The notes under the pieces: generated by a model
Seen by the model: only the letters and a program-made list of their open reading frames with translations
Databases searched by the model: none
What the model was told of the DNA's origin: nothing
From: DASRDS01 sp035569435
GTDB lineage: Bacteria; Gemmatimonadota; Gemmatimonadetes; Gemmatimonadales; Gemmatimonadaceae
Reading direction: 5' to 3'
Length of the DNA stretch: 63,982 nucleotides
Assembly: GCA_035569435.1 (NCBI GenBank)
Contig: DATMNB010000273.1
Span: 1 to 63,982 of the forward strand
Shown here: positions 16,963 to 26,611 of the stretch, in pieces
How positions within the stretch are numbered: position 1 is the first letter of the stretch
Layout of the letters: each line of letters starts with the position of its first letter
Made by a program: the position numbers and the translations under genes

Positions 16963-19044
16963 ATGCCCGTCGTCCGCGGGGCATGCCCGCACGATTGTCC
17001 AGACACCTGTGCGACGCTCGTTACCGTGGAGAGCGGGCGCGCCGTGCGCATCGCCGGCGACCCGGACCATCCGTTCACGGCCGGGTTTTTGTGCGCCAAA
17101 GTCAACCGCTACCTCGAGCGCACGTACCACCCTGACCGGTTGATGCAACCTCTGCGCCGTACTGGCGTTAAAGGCTCCGGTCGGTTTGCGCCTATCTCGT
17201 GGGATGACGCGCTCGGCGAGATCGCTGACCGCTTGACCGCCATTCGGGACTCGCCCGATGGCCCCCAAGCGATTCTGCCATACTCGTATTGCGGGACGAT
17301 GGGACTCGTGCAGGGTTCCTCCATGGATAGGCGATTCTTCCACGCACTCGGCGCATCGCTCCTAGACCGCACGATCTGCGCCGCGGCGGGGGCCGAAGGC
17401 ATGCGAATGACCGTCGGGGCCAGTATTGGGGTCGATTCCGAAGGGGTCCCGCACAGCGATTTCATCCTGCTGTGGGGCACCAATACGCTTTCCTCGAACC
17501 CCCATCTCTGGCCCTACATCACACGCGCGCGCGACAACGGCGCACGCGTCGTCTGCATTGATCCCCTGCGCACCCGCACCGCCGCGCAGAGCGACGAGTG
17601 GATCGCCATTCGCCCCGGCACCGACGCGGCGCTCGCCCTCGGGATGATGCACGTGATGTTCACCGAAGGGCTCGAGGATGCCGACTATCTCGCCCAGTAC
17701 ACCCTGGGCGCGGACGCCCTCCGCGAGCGCGTCCGCGATTATCCGCCCGAGCGCGTCGCGACAATCACCGGACTCGACGTCGAGCAGGTCGTCTCCCTCG
17801 GCCGCCGCTATGGCCAGGCCCAGGCTGCCTTCCTGCGCGTCAACTACGGCCTCCAGCGCCACTACGGGGGCGGCATGGCCGTCCGGACCATTGCCTGTCT
17901 GCCGGCCGTAGCGGGCCACTGGCGCCGGCCCGGTGGGGGCGTCCAGCTCTCGACGAGCGGGACATTTGGATTTGACACGGCGTCGCTCGAACGCCCCGAT
18001 CTGGCGCCCGGCCGTGTCCGCACGATCAACATGATCCGGCTCGGCCAAGCGTTGGCTGAGCCCGATGCAGGCGTCGGTGGACCGCCCGTGCGCGCGCTCG
18101 TCGTTTACAACAGCAACCCCGCCTCGGTGGCGCCCGACCGCAACGCGGTGCTTGCCGGCCTCAAGCGCGAGGACCTCTTTACCGTCGTCATCGAGCAATT
18201 CCCTACGGACACGGTCGACTACGCGGATATCGTACTGCCGGCCACGACACAATTGGAGCACTGGGACGTTCATCTTGCGTATGGCCACCTCTACGCCAGC
18301 CTCAACCGGCCAGCGATCGACCCGATGGGCGAATGCAAGCCCAACAGCGAGATCTTCCGACTGATTGCGGCACGCATGGGACTCACCGAGCCGGCGCTCC
18401 GTGACGATGACCTCACGATCATCGGCCAGGCCCTCAAAGGCGCGGCCGGGAAGCGGGCGCGCATGCAGGGAGTGACCATGGACGCACTCCTCGAGCATGG
18501 ATGGGTTCGGCTCAACCTGCCGCGACCGCACCTGCCGTTTGCCGAGGGCGGTTTTCCCACGCCGTCGGGCAAGTGCGAGTTCTACTCGGCGCGCCTGGCC
18601 GCCCAGGGCATCGACCCGCTGCCAACGTACACGCCGCCGATGGAGTCGCCTGAGACGGCGCCGGAATTGGCGGCGCGCTATCCCTTGACGCTCATCTCCA
18701 GTCCGCGCCATCAGTTCTTGAATTCAACGTTCGTGAACGTCCCGTCGCTGACCTGGCGTGCCGAACCGGAATGTCATTTGCACACGATCGACGCCGAGCC
18801 GCGCGCCATCGTCGACGGGGCGCGCGTGGTCGTGCACAACGATCGCGGCGAGTTCACGGCCGTGGCGCGGGTGGGCGAGGCCGTGCGTCCCGGGGTCGTG
18901 TGGGCGCCGTCGATCTGGTGGGGCAAGCTGGCGTCGGACGGGCAGAGCGTGAACGCGACGACGTCGCAACACGAGACCGATCTCGGGCACGCGCCCGTTT
19001 TCTACGACAATCTCGTCGACGTCTCGAACTTCCCTGATGTCTAG
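16963..19044 (+). CDS. molybdopterin-dependent oxidoreductase (BisC/formate dehydrogenase-like superfamily)
   Basis: 693-residue member of the DMSO reductase superfamily. An N-terminal [4Fe-4S] motif is visible as C8-x3-C12-x3-C16 and C44 in GFLCAKVNRYLERTYHPDRL. The middle carries ISWDDALGEIADRL, LLWGTNTLSSN, VCIDPLRTRTA and WIAIRPGTDAALALGM, which bind the bis-MGD cofactor; the C-terminal part (FPTPSGKCEFYS, SSPRHQFLNSTF, VVVHNDRGEF) is the molydopterin-dinucleotide-binding domain. No twin-arginine signal is present, so it is probably cytoplasmic. There is no obvious Cys or Sec at the active-site position, which argues against formate dehydrogenase activity. No electron-transfer or membrane-anchor subunit lies nearby. 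The substrate is unknown. Confidence 0.88.
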   Translation: MPVVRGACPHDCPDTCATLVTVESGRAVRIAGDPDHPFTAGFLCAKVNRYLERTYHPDRLMQPLRRTGVKGSGRFAPISWDDALGEIADRLTAIRDSPDGPQAILPYSYCGTMGLVQGSSMDRRFFHALGASLLDRTICAAAGAEGMRMTVGASIGVDSEGVPHSDFILLWGTNTLSSNPHLWPYITRARDNGARVVCIDPLRTRTAAQSDEWIAIRPGTDAALALGMMHVMFTEGLEDADYLAQYTLGADALRERVRDYPPERVATITGLDVEQVVSLGRRYGQAQAAFLRVNYGLQRHYGGGMAVRTIACLPAVAGHWRRPGGGVQLSTSGTFGFDTASLERPDLAPGRVRTINMIRLGQALAEPDAGVGGPPVRALVVYNSNPASVAPDRNAVLAGLKREDLFTVVIEQFPTDTVDYADIVLPATTQLEHWDVHLAYGHLYASLNRPAIDPMGECKPNSEIFRLIAARMGLTEPALRDDDLTIIGQALKGAAGKRARMQGVTMDALLEHGWVRLNLPRPHLPFAEGGFPTPSGKCEFYSARLAAQGIDPLPTYTPPMESPETAPELAARYPLTLISSPRHQFLNSTFVNVPSLTWRAEPECHLHTIDAEPRAIVDGARVVVHNDRGEFTAVARVGEAVRPGVVWAPSIWWGKLASDGQSVNATTSQHETDLGHAPVFYDNLVDVSNFPDV

Positions 19045-19063
19045 GGTGTTCTAAAAGGGTTGT

Positions 19064-20590
19064 GTGGAAGATGTTTTAAAGCAAAACCTTTCGTTTTGGA
19101 GTTGGCCTTTGTCTGCACTGCCCGAAACGCTGGGCGCGCTGCGAGAGTCGCCGTTTGGGTCTCCCGAGCGGGCGCGCCGGTCCGTCAAGGACGAGCTCCG
19201 TCAGAACCTGCTCGCCCGGCTCGCCTGCGGTGGCTCCCTGTTCCCCGGGGTGATCGGCTATGACGAGACGGTCATGCCGCAGATCGTCAACGCCGTCCTC
19301 TCGCGGCACAACTTCATCCTGCTTGGGCTCAGAGGCCAGGCCAAGTCGCGTATCCTGCGCGCGTTGACCACGTTGCTCGACGATGCCCTGCCGATCGTGG
19401 CCGGGAGCGAGGTCAATGACAACCCGTTCGCGCCGATCTCCAAGTACGCGCGGCTCCTGCTCGCCGAGGCGGGGGAGGACACGCCGATCGCGTGGCTGGA
19501 TCGGTCCTCGCGGTATGTCGAGAAGTTGGCCACGCCCGATGTCACCATCGCCGACATCATCGGCGACGTCGACCCGATCAAGGCGGCGCGGGGCGGGCAT
19601 ATACTCTCCGATGAGCTGACGATCCATTACGGCATGCTGCCGCGGGCCAACCGCGCGATCTTCGCCCTGAACGAGCTCCCTGACCTGGCTGGCAAGGTGC
19701 AGGTCGGCCTGTTCAACATCATGCAGGAAGGCGACGTCCAGATCAAAGGCTATCCGGTGCGTCTGTCGCTCGACGTGGAGCTGTGCTTCACGGCGAACCC
19801 CGAGGACTACACCGCCCGTGGCAAGATCATCACGCCGCTCAAGGATCGCATCGGGAGCGAGATCGTGACCCACTATCCCGAGACCGTCGAGCTGGGGATG
19901 GCGATCACGGCGCAGGAAGCCTGGACCGGGCGCGCCGACAGCGCGCATCGTGTACGAGTCCCCGACTTCATCGCCGAGGTCATCGAGCGCGTGGCGTTCG
20001 AGGCGCGGACGGACAAGCGCATCGATCGCCGGTCAGGCGTCTCGCAGCGGATGCCGATCACGGTCCTCGAGAACGTGATCTCCAACGCCGAGCGTCGGGC
20101 GATCCAGACTGAGGAGACCGAGGTCGTGCCGCGGATCGCCGACATCTACTCGGCGTTGCCGGCCATCACGGGCAAGATCGAGTTGGAATACGAGGGTGAG
20201 TTGATCGGCGGGCATGCGATCGCGCGCGAGCTCATTCGACGGGCCTCGGACGCGACGTTCAAGGAACGGGCGGGGGGCGTGAACACCGACGAAGTCGTCA
20301 TGTGGTTTGACGCCGGCGGAGCCCTGCAGGTGTCCGACGATGTGTCGACGCCGGCGATCTACAAGGGGTTCGAGAGCGTGCCGGGACTCCTGCGTGTCGT
20401 CCGCGACACCGGGCTCTCGCCCAAAGGCGACCAGGCGCTGGCGACGTCGGCCTGCGAGCTCGTGCTCGAGGCGCTCGTCGCGCGTCGCAAGATCTCGCGA
20501 TCCGACACGGGCCAGTACGGCCGCGCGGTGCAGGAGCAGCGCCGGCGTCCGGGGCAGGACATGTTCGGCGGCGGCGGCCTCTCAGCCTGA
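19064..20590 (+). CDS. AAA+ ATPase of the magnesium-chelatase ChlI / MoxR group
   Basis: 508-residue AAA+ protein. A Walker A variant GLRGQAKSR lies at about residues 88-96; GGHILSDEL and ANRAIFALNELPDL supply the Walker B region, and CFTANPEDY is the sensor I segment. A C-terminal lid-type helical region follows. Such ATPases usually work with a VWA-domain partner as a metal-insertion or chaperone machine. A matching VWA gene is at 26612, about 6 kb away on the same strand. No chlorophyll genes are near, so a chaperone role is likelier than magnesium chelation. GTG start at 19064 with AAAAGGG just upstream. Confidence 0.85.
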   Translation: MEDVLKQNLSFWSWPLSALPETLGALRESPFGSPERARRSVKDELRQNLLARLACGGSLFPGVIGYDETVMPQIVNAVLSRHNFILLGLRGQAKSRILRALTTLLDDALPIVAGSEVNDNPFAPISKYARLLLAEAGEDTPIAWLDRSSRYVEKLATPDVTIADIIGDVDPIKAARGGHILSDELTIHYGMLPRANRAIFALNELPDLAGKVQVGLFNIMQEGDVQIKGYPVRLSLDVELCFTANPEDYTARGKIITPLKDRIGSEIVTHYPETVELGMAITAQEAWTGRADSAHRVRVPDFIAEVIERVAFEARTDKRIDRRSGVSQRMPITVLENVISNAERRAIQTEETEVVPRIADIYSALPAITGKIELEYEGELIGGHAIARELIRRASDATFKERAGGVNTDEVVMWFDAGGALQVSDDVSTPAIYKGFESVPGLLRVVRDTGLSPKGDQALATSACELVLEALVARRKISRSDTGQYGRAVQEQRRRPGQDMFGGGGLSA

Positions 20591-20603
20591 TGCCACTGGT
20601 GTC

Positions 20604-21098
20604 ATGACGGGTACCCGCAGTGCGCCGGTGACGGTGCGCGCCGCGACGGTCAAGGATCTCGACACGGTCGTGGCGCTGCGCGTGGCGTTGCTGCGCGAGC
20701 ACGCGACGAACCCGATCTATCGGCGCCTGCGCCACGACGTCACCACGCGCGCCCGGCGCCTGTTCGCGCAACAACTCGACTCGCCGAGCGAGGTGACCTT
20801 CCTGGCCGAGCGCGGCGGCCAGGTCGTGGGGATCCTCCGCTGCGTCGACTCCGGCGGCTCCCCGCTGCTCCTGCCGGCGCAGTATGCCTATGTCTCCTCG
20901 GTCTACGTCCTCCCTGAGGCCCGCCAGAGCGGCGTGCTGCGGGCCCTCATGGAACACGCCGAAGCCTGGGCCCGCGACGCCGGCCTCGAGGAGTTCCGTC
21001 TGCACAGCGTCGCCACGAGCGACGACGCCAACAGCGCCTGGGACGCGCTTGGATTCGAGATCGTCGAGCACCTGCGGTCACGCCCCGTCAGCTACTAA
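20604..21098 (+). CDS. GNAT-family N-acetyltransferase
   Basis: 164-residue acetyltransferase of the GNAT fold. Visible features: the N-terminal strand VTVRAATVKDLDTVVALR, the central FLAERGGQVVGILR, and the acetyl-CoA segment YVSSVYVLPEARQSGVLRALMEHAEAWARDAG with the later NSAWDALGFE, which is typical. The substrate is unknown. ATG at 20604 is 13 bases after the AAA+ gene and the cytidylate-kinase-like gene follows after 6 bases, so these probably share a transcript. Confidence 0.82.
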   Translation: MTGTRSAPVTVRAATVKDLDTVVALRVALLREHATNPIYRRLRHDVTTRARRLFAQQLDSPSEVTFLAERGGQVVGILRCVDSGGSPLLLPAQYAYVSSVYVLPEARQSGVLRALMEHAEAWARDAGLEEFRLHSVATSDDANSAWDALGFEIVEHLRSRPVSY

Positions 21099-21104
21099 TC
21101 ACGT

Positions 21105-21722
21105 ATGCCCGTGGTGACGATCACCCGGCTCTTCGGCGCGGGCGGCTCTGACGTCGCCGCCCGCGCCGCCGCCCTACTCGGCTGGACCCTATTAGATGAC
21201 GCCCTCGCCGACCGCGTCGCCGCCCAACTCGGCCTTACCGTCGAAGAAGTCCGCTTTCGCGAAGAACGCTCCCCCTCCCTCGCCGCCCGCGTCGCCGACG
21301 CCTTGGCGATGAGCGCCCCTGAGGTCCGTCCGATGGGCGGCGAGTACGTCACCCCCCCAGTCGAACGCATGCTCGCCATCGCCCGCAAAGTGATGAACGA
21401 AGTCGCCGCCCAGGGCCCCGTCGTCATCGTCGGCCGCGGCGCCGCCGCAGTCTTTGCGGGCCGCCCCGACGCCCTCCACGTCTTCTGCTACGCCCCCCGC
21501 GACGCCCTGATCCGCCGCGTCATGTCCCGCGACGACCTGACCTTCGCCGACGCCGCCCGCAAAGTCTACGACACCAACCGCGCCCGCGAACAAGCCATGC
21601 TCCGCGTCTATCATCGAGACTGGCGCGCCGTCGAGCACTATCACCTGTGCCTGAACACCGACTGGCTCGGTGTCGAGCTCGCAGCGAGCGCGGTGGCGCA
21701 GGCGGCGCGGGAGCGGCTCTAG
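21105..21722 (+). CDS. cytidylate kinase-like protein
   Basis: 205-residue P-loop protein of the Cytidylate_kin2 type. The phosphate-binding loop reads TRLFGAGGSDVAARAAALLG near the N-terminus, as in this family, and VVIVGRGAAAVFAGRPDALHV is the central strand and following turn. The C-terminal half carries Arg-rich helices (RDALIRRVMSRDDL) and NTDWLGVE. It is shorter than and distinct from true Cmk and is probably a nucleotide-binding or kinase protein of unclear substrate. Confidence 0.8.
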   Translation: MPVVTITRLFGAGGSDVAARAAALLGWTLLDDALADRVAAQLGLTVEEVRFREERSPSLAARVADALAMSAPEVRPMGGEYVTPPVERMLAIARKVMNEVAAQGPVVIVGRGAAAVFAGRPDALHVFCYAPRDALIRRVMSRDDLTFADAARKVYDTNRAREQAMLRVYHRDWRAVEHYHLCLNTDWLGVELAASAVAQAARERL

Positions 21723-21777
21723 CGACTGCTTCTAGCAGCCGTAGCGGAGCCCGCGACGGCGTGTACATTCGGGAGGG

Positions 21778-24720
21778 ATGCCAGATTCACTCCGGGAGCA
21801 GCTTCAGGCGGCGCTCGGCGACGCGTTCCAGATCGAACGGGAGCTCCCCGCCGGCGGGATGAGCCGTCTCTTCATCGCGACGGAGCGCTCGCTCGCGCGG
21901 CAGGTCGTGGTCAAGGTGTTGCCGCCGGAGTTCGCGAGCGAGGTCAGCGCGGCGCGGTTCCAGCGCGAGATGTCGGTGGCGGCGCATCTACAGCATCCGC
22001 ACGTCCTGCCGATCCTGAGCGCGGGGAGTCGCGGCGGACTCCTGTTCTACGTCATGCCCTATGTTCCCGGCGAGTCGCTCCGCGACCGGCTCCGCCGCGA
22101 GGGGCGGCTCGGCATGGCCGATGCGGTGCGGATCCTGAGCGAGATCGCCGACGCGCTCGCCTATGCCCATGCGCGTGGGATCGTCCACCGCGACGTGAAG
22201 CCTGAGAACATCCTGCTCGAGGCCGACCACGCGGTGCTCGCCGACTTTGGCATCGCCCGCGCCCTCGCCAGCGATGACGGGCGCCCGGCCGGCGAGCGCC
22301 TCACCGGGACGGGGATGAGCATCGGCACGCCCGGATACATGGCGCCGGAGCAATTGGTTGGCGAGACCGGCGTCGACGCGCGGACTGACGTATACGCCCT
22401 CGCCATCGTCGGCTACGAGATGCTCGTTGGCGAGGCGCCGTTCAGTCATCACCCGGCGCGCGCCGCGCTCGCCGCACATCTGACCGAGCGTCCGCCGCCG
22501 GTCCGCACCCTCCGCCCGGAGACGCCGGGCGCGGTCGCCGACGCGATCGACCGTGCGTTGTGCAAAGACCCCGCCGGCCGGCCGGCCACCGGCGCGTTGT
22601 TTCGCCAAGCCCTCGGCGCGGTCGACCAACCTGCCTCACCGGTTCGCCGGCGCCGCACGACGGCCGTCGTCGCCGGCGTCGTCATCGTCGCCGCGATGCT
22701 CGCCGCCGGATTGTGGGCCTGGCATGCAGGGAGGAGACCCGTCGATCGCCTGTCGGCATCGACGGTCGCCGTGTTGCCGTTCGCGCCGAGCGGCCCGGTC
22801 GGCATCGCGTACCTGGGCGCGGGGATGGTCGACCTCCTGAGCACGACCCTCGACGGCGCCGGCGATTTGCACAGCGTCGATCCCCGGGCCGTTTTGGCCG
22901 CGGTGACCCCGGCCGCACCAGGGATGATCGACGTCGACGGCGCGCGACGGATCGCGCGGCAACTCGGCGCGGGGCTCTTCGTGCTCGGGACAGTCGTCGA
23001 TGTCGGCGGCAAGCTCCGCCTGGGCGCCACGTTATACGACGGGATGTCGAGTCGAGCGCTGGCGCGCGCGACGGCCGACGGCGACACCAGCGACGTGTTC
23101 GGACTGGTCGACCGCGTCGGCGCGCAGCTGATGGCCGGCCGGGCGCGGGGCCCGAGCGCCCGCATCACCCAGCTCGCGTCCGTGACGACGCCCTCGCTCC
23201 CGGCGCTCAAGGCATACCTCGAGGGCGAGACGGCGATCCGGGCCAATCAGTTCGACCTGGCGGTCGATGCCCTCCATCGCGCCATCAGCGCCGACACGGC
23301 GTTCGGGCTCGCGTACTATCGTTTGAGCATCGCCGAGGAATGGCAGACGCACGCGAGCGAAGCCATCCGGGCGGCGGAACAAGCGGTGCGACACAGCGAT
23401 CGCCTCTCGTCGCACGACCGTGAGCTCCTCGCCGCGGTTGATGCCGAGCGGCGCGGCGACATGCGGTCCGAGTCGATGCTGCGGTCGATTCTGGCCACGT
23501 ATCCCGATGACTACGAAGCGTGGTGGCAGCTTGGCGAGATCCTCTTTCACTTCGCGCCGGTCGCCGGCCGGCCGATCGCCGACGCCGAGCCCCCGTTTCG
23601 CCGGGTGCTGGCGCTCGACCCGACGTCCGAGGCCGCGCTGGTCCATCTGGCGCGGATCGCCGCGCACGAGGGTCGGCGGGCGGCGACGGACTCACTCGTT
23701 TCGCGCGCGCTGGCGAGCGCGCCAGCGGGGGGCCGCTCACTCGAGCTCAGCGCGCTGCGTGCGGTCATCGACGGCGATTCGAGCGCGTTCGCCGTGGTCC
23801 TCCGCGAGTTGGCGCACGCCGAGGACTTCGCGGCCGAGCTGACGGGGTGGTCACTCACACTGTTCGCGCACCGGTTCGACGCCGCGGGCGCCGCGTTCGC
23901 GGTGGACACCGATCCGGCGCGGCCGAGCGAAGTGCGCGCGCGGGGGATGGCGATGCTGGCGGCGTTCGAGGCGATGCACGGCCGGCTCGCCCACGCGGAC
24001 GCCATGGTCGACCGGATCGCGCCCGTGTCGACGGCCTGGTCGCTCGAGTATCGCGGGCTGCTCGCCACGCTGCCGTATCGCCCGGCCGACACGGTCCGCG
24101 CGCGCATGGTGCGTGCGAGGCTCGGCGCCTGGAACGCGGCGGCCACACCGGACGTCACCACCATCGGGTCAACGGCGTTCAGCGGCCATAACGGGCTGCA
24201 CGCGGTCATCCAGGCCTATCTCATCGGCCTGCTCGACGTCGCGCTTGGCGACACCGTCGCCGCCGCGCACGTCGCGCAGACCATGCCCACCCTCCCGGGC
24301 GCGGCGACCTATCCCGCGATCGTCGAGCGGCTCGCGGCGGCTATCGCCGATGATGCGTCCCTGGCGGTAGGGCGCGCGCCGACGGCCAGCGAGCCGCGAA
24401 TCACCGAGTACTACGAGTGGTTCATCGGCTCGCCGTTCCGCTCCGCGTCGCGCGAACGCTTCCGCCACGCACAGGCACTAGCGACCGCGGGCGACGACTC
24501 GGCCGCCGTGCGGTGGTACGCCTCCTTCGACGCCAGTGCCCCGGACGACGTGATCTACCTCGCACCGTCATACCTCGCCCGCGCACGCCTCGCCGTCCGC
24601 GCCGGCCACCACGCCGAGGCCGCCGCCCACTACCGCGCCTTTCTCGCGCTGTGGCACGACTGCGATCCCGCACTCCGTCCGATGGTCACGCAAGCCGAGC
24701 ACGAGTTGGCCACACTCTGA
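21778..24720 (+). CDS. membrane Ser/Thr protein kinase with TolB-N-like and TPR-like C-terminal region
   Basis: 980 residues. The N-terminal kinase (1 to about 275) has AGGMSRLF in the Gly-loop, VVVKVLPPEF with the catalytic Lys, H137-R-D with DVKPENIL, D156-F-G and a GTPGYMAPEQ activation segment. A single membrane helix follows at about 294-316. The extracytoplasmic part starts with a TolB_N/FlgO-like domain (VAVLPFAPSG through IARQLGAGLFVLGTVV), then helical TPR-like repeats to the end. This layout is common in Gemmatimonadota and Acidobacteriota and may sense stress or nutrients. Long intergenic-free coding and a strong codon bias resemble the rest of the window. The substrate is unknown. 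Confidence 0.9.
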   Translation: MPDSLREQLQAALGDAFQIERELPAGGMSRLFIATERSLARQVVVKVLPPEFASEVSAARFQREMSVAAHLQHPHVLPILSAGSRGGLLFYVMPYVPGESLRDRLRREGRLGMADAVRILSEIADALAYAHARGIVHRDVKPENILLEADHAVLADFGIARALASDDGRPAGERLTGTGMSIGTPGYMAPEQLVGETGVDARTDVYALAIVGYEMLVGEAPFSHHPARAALAAHLTERPPPVRTLRPETPGAVADAIDRALCKDPAGRPATGALFRQALGAVDQPASPVRRRRTTAVVAGVVIVAAMLAAGLWAWHAGRRPVDRLSASTVAVLPFAPSGPVGIAYLGAGMVDLLSTTLDGAGDLHSVDPRAVLAAVTPAAPGMIDVDGARRIARQLGAGLFVLGTVVDVGGKLRLGATLYDGMSSRALARATADGDTSDVFGLVDRVGAQLMAGRARGPSARITQLASVTTPSLPALKAYLEGETAIRANQFDLAVDALHRAISADTAFGLAYYRLSIAEEWQTHASEAIRAAEQAVRHSDRLSSHDRELLAAVDAERRGDMRSESMLRSILATYPDDYEAWWQLGEILFHFAPVAGRPIADAEPPFRRVLALDPTSEAALVHLARIAAHEGRRAATDSLVSRALASAPAGGRSLELSALRAVIDGDSSAFAVVLRELAHAEDFAAELTGWSLTLFAHRFDAAGAAFAVDTDPARPSEVRARGMAMLAAFEAMHGRLAHADAMVDRIAPVSTAWSLEYRGLLATLPYRPADTVRARMVRARLGAWNAAATPDVTTIGSTAFSGHNGLHAVIQAYLIGLLDVALGDTVAAAHVAQTMPTLPGAATYPAIVERLAAAIADDASLAVGRAPTASEPRITEYYEWFIGSPFRSASRERFRHAQALATAGDDSAAVRWYASFDASAPDDVIYLAPSYLARARLAVRAGHHAEAAAHYRAFLALWHDCDPALRPMVTQAEHELATL

Positions 24721-24742
24721 CAGCGATGTGTTTTTTGCCGGC

Positions 24743-25345
24743 TTACTTGCCGGTCATGAACATCGACGCGAGGACGAGGACGGCGGCGGTCGCCGCTCCG
24801 ACCCGCACGTTGTCGTCGATCACCGACCGCGGCCACTCGGCCAGGGTCGCGGCGGCACTGACCAACAGCGCAAGCGACAGACTCAGACCAGCCAAGCCGT
24901 ACGCCCCCGCCAGTGTCGCCACAAAGCAGGCCATACTGCCCTCGACCGATTTATCGGATCGTCGCGGCACAAGCCGCCCGCCAAGTGTCATGCCGACGAG
25001 CGCGGCACTGGCGTCACCGACGGTGACGGCCCACGTGACGGCGACGGCATCGGCTCGCGGTAGCAACCCGACCGCGACCAATGACACGCCGATGAGCCAC
25101 GTGGCCCCTGTCCACCGCATGTTCTGAGCAGGTCCCTCATGTTCACGCAGGAGTGCACCGACGGTCCGCGTGAACACGCGTGCAACGGCCGGTGACCGCG
25201 CGCGCGCCACTTCGAGTGCCACCGCAACCGCCAGCAGGACCGCCAGCGCCGCGATCACCGGCCCACGCGCGATACCGCCGGCCAAGGAGAGAGGCACGGC
25301 GGCGAACAAGAGATGCAGCGCCTTACGCGCTACCTCCCGTATCAC
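24743..25345 (-). CDS. DolK/phosphatidate cytidylyltransferase-like membrane protein
   Basis: About 200 residues with five or six hydrophobic helices. The N-terminal VIREVARKALHLLFAAVPLSLA resembles dolichol/phytol kinases and SEC59-like proteins, and WAVTVGDASAALVG followed by KSVEGSMACF matches their CTP-binding region (GDxxA and a KSxEG motif). The likely activity is CTP-dependent phosphorylation of a polyprenol or similar lipid alcohol. GTG at 25345 overlaps the stop of the upstream MFS gene (GTGA), so it is coupled to it. Confidence 0.75.
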   Translation of the reverse strand: MIREVARKALHLLFAAVPLSLAGGIARGPVIAALAVLLAVAVALEVARARSPAVARVFTRTVGALLREHEGPAQNMRWTGATWLIGVSLVAVGLLPRADAVAVTWAVTVGDASAALVGMTLGGRLVPRRSDKSVEGSMACFVATLAGAYGLAGLSLSLALLVSAAATLAEWPRSVIDDNVRVGAATAAVLVLASMFMTGK

Positions 25346-26571
25346 AACTCCCGCATCTCCGGATACCGCCGAAACGCAAACAACGCGTACGCCAGCATGA
25401 TCGCCCCTCCCGCCCCGATGGCCCAATCGACACCGACGGCATGCGCCACCGCGCCGCTCACAAACGAGCCGACCACCTGCGCCAGCCCGACGACGACGAG
25501 CGAGTACGCCGCCAACACCCGCCCGCGCAACGCGTCCGGCACGATTGCCTGCAACATGCCGTTCGACAAGGCGCCATTCATGATCATCATGCACCCCAAC
25601 GCCAGCAGGAGCACCCGCGCCAACCACTCCGACCGCGTGAGCGAAAACACGATGAGCAACCCTGCAAACCCATAGCTCGAGATCATGAGCAACTGCCCGC
25701 GGCGAAACCGCTGCCCCACGGCCGCGAGAAATAACGCGCCCGTCAGTCCACCAATCCCAACGCAGGCCAGCAGCACCCCATACCCACCGGCGCCCGTCCC
25801 CAGGAGATCACGCGCCACCACCGGCATGAGCGTGAGATACGGGATCCCGCACACCGCATAGACGGTGATGAGCCGCATCAGCACCGATATCTCGCGCGTC
25901 CCGTCCATGTAGCGAAGCCCTTCCTTGAGTCCTTCGAAGGGCGACGCGTCGTCGACCGGCGTGTCCCGCGCCGGCAGCCGGATCATCGCGAGCCCCACGA
26001 GCACCGCCAGGTAGCTCAGGGCATTGACCCCAAAGCACCAGGCAATGCCCGCCGTCGCGATCACAAACGCCCCAATAGCCGGCCCGATGATCCGCGCCAG
26101 GTTGAACCCACTGGAGTTGAGCGCGATCGCATCGTGGAGATCGTCACGCCCCACGAGCTCGATCATGAGCGCCTGCCGCGACGGAATCTCAAACGCGCTC
26201 GCGATCCCGTTCACCGCCGCCAACACGAGCAGCCACGCAATCGTGATCCGATGCGTCCACGTGAGCCCCCACAACGCCGCGGCCTCGCAGAGGAGGAGCG
26301 CCTGACAGATCGTGACCAACCGGAGCTTGCTCACCCGGTCGGCCAGCACGCCCGCGGGCAGCGACAGCACGAGGATGGGCAGTGACCCGATCGAGCTCAC
26401 CAATCCCACCAGAAACGCGCTATTCGACAGCTGAAGCGCCAACCACCCCTGGGCCATGGTCTGCATCCACGTGCCCATCAATGACAGCGTCTGCCCGATC
26501 CAGAAGAGCCGAAAATTCCTGTGCCGGACCAACGTCCGGAACGGGTTGACGCTCTCGAGGGTATGTGCCAT
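25342..26571 (-). CDS. MFS transporter (EntS-like / MFS_3 group)
   Basis: 409-residue major facilitator with about 12 helices. The N-terminal NFRLFWIGQTLSLMGTWMQ and LPAGVLADRVSKLRL (loop 2-3 motif) match the MFS_3 group that includes enterobactin exporter EntS and many drug-efflux proteins. Acidic residues in the loops are few. Substrate unknown. It is divergent from the VWA gene with 40 bases between start codons, and it is followed by the DolK-like gene by a GTGA overlap. Confidence 0.88.
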   Translation of the reverse strand: MAHTLESVNPFRTLVRHRNFRLFWIGQTLSLMGTWMQTMAQGWLALQLSNSAFLVGLVSSIGSLPILVLSLPAGVLADRVSKLRLVTICQALLLCEAAALWGLTWTHRITIAWLLVLAAVNGIASAFEIPSRQALMIELVGRDDLHDAIALNSSGFNLARIIGPAIGAFVIATAGIAWCFGVNALSYLAVLVGLAMIRLPARDTPVDDASPFEGLKEGLRYMDGTREISVLMRLITVYAVCGIPYLTLMPVVARDLLGTGAGGYGVLLACVGIGGLTGALFLAAVGQRFRRGQLLMISSYGFAGLLIVFSLTRSEWLARVLLLALGCMMIMNGALSNGMLQAIVPDALRGRVLAAYSLVVVGLAQVVGSFVSGAVAHAVGVDWAIGAGGAIMLAYALFAFRRYPEMREL

Positions 26572-26579
26572 CGGAGGGG

Positions 26580-26587
26580 ATTATACT
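26580..26587. promoter_or_regulatory. overlapping divergent -10 boxes between MFS and VWA genes
   Basis: The sequence ATTATACT reads TATAAT on the minus strand (26585-26580), an exact -10 box about 9 bases before the MFS start, and TATACT on the plus strand (26582-26587), about 24 bases before the VWA start. It lies within a small inverted repeat (GGAG and CTCC). I could not find clear -35 boxes at the right spacing, so this is a weak call. Confidence 0.35.
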
Positions 26588-26611
26588 CCGGTGTCCCTAG
26601 CCCCCGCTCTC

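Noticed and set aside
17362..18711. 449-residue minus-strand frame opposite the molybdopterin gene
   Set aside because: No recognisable motif; the plus-strand gene has complete Fe-S and cofactor motifs.
24417..25127. 236-residue plus-strand frame across the kinase end and the DolK-like gene
   Set aside because: Low complexity; spans two opposite genes with good domain evidence.
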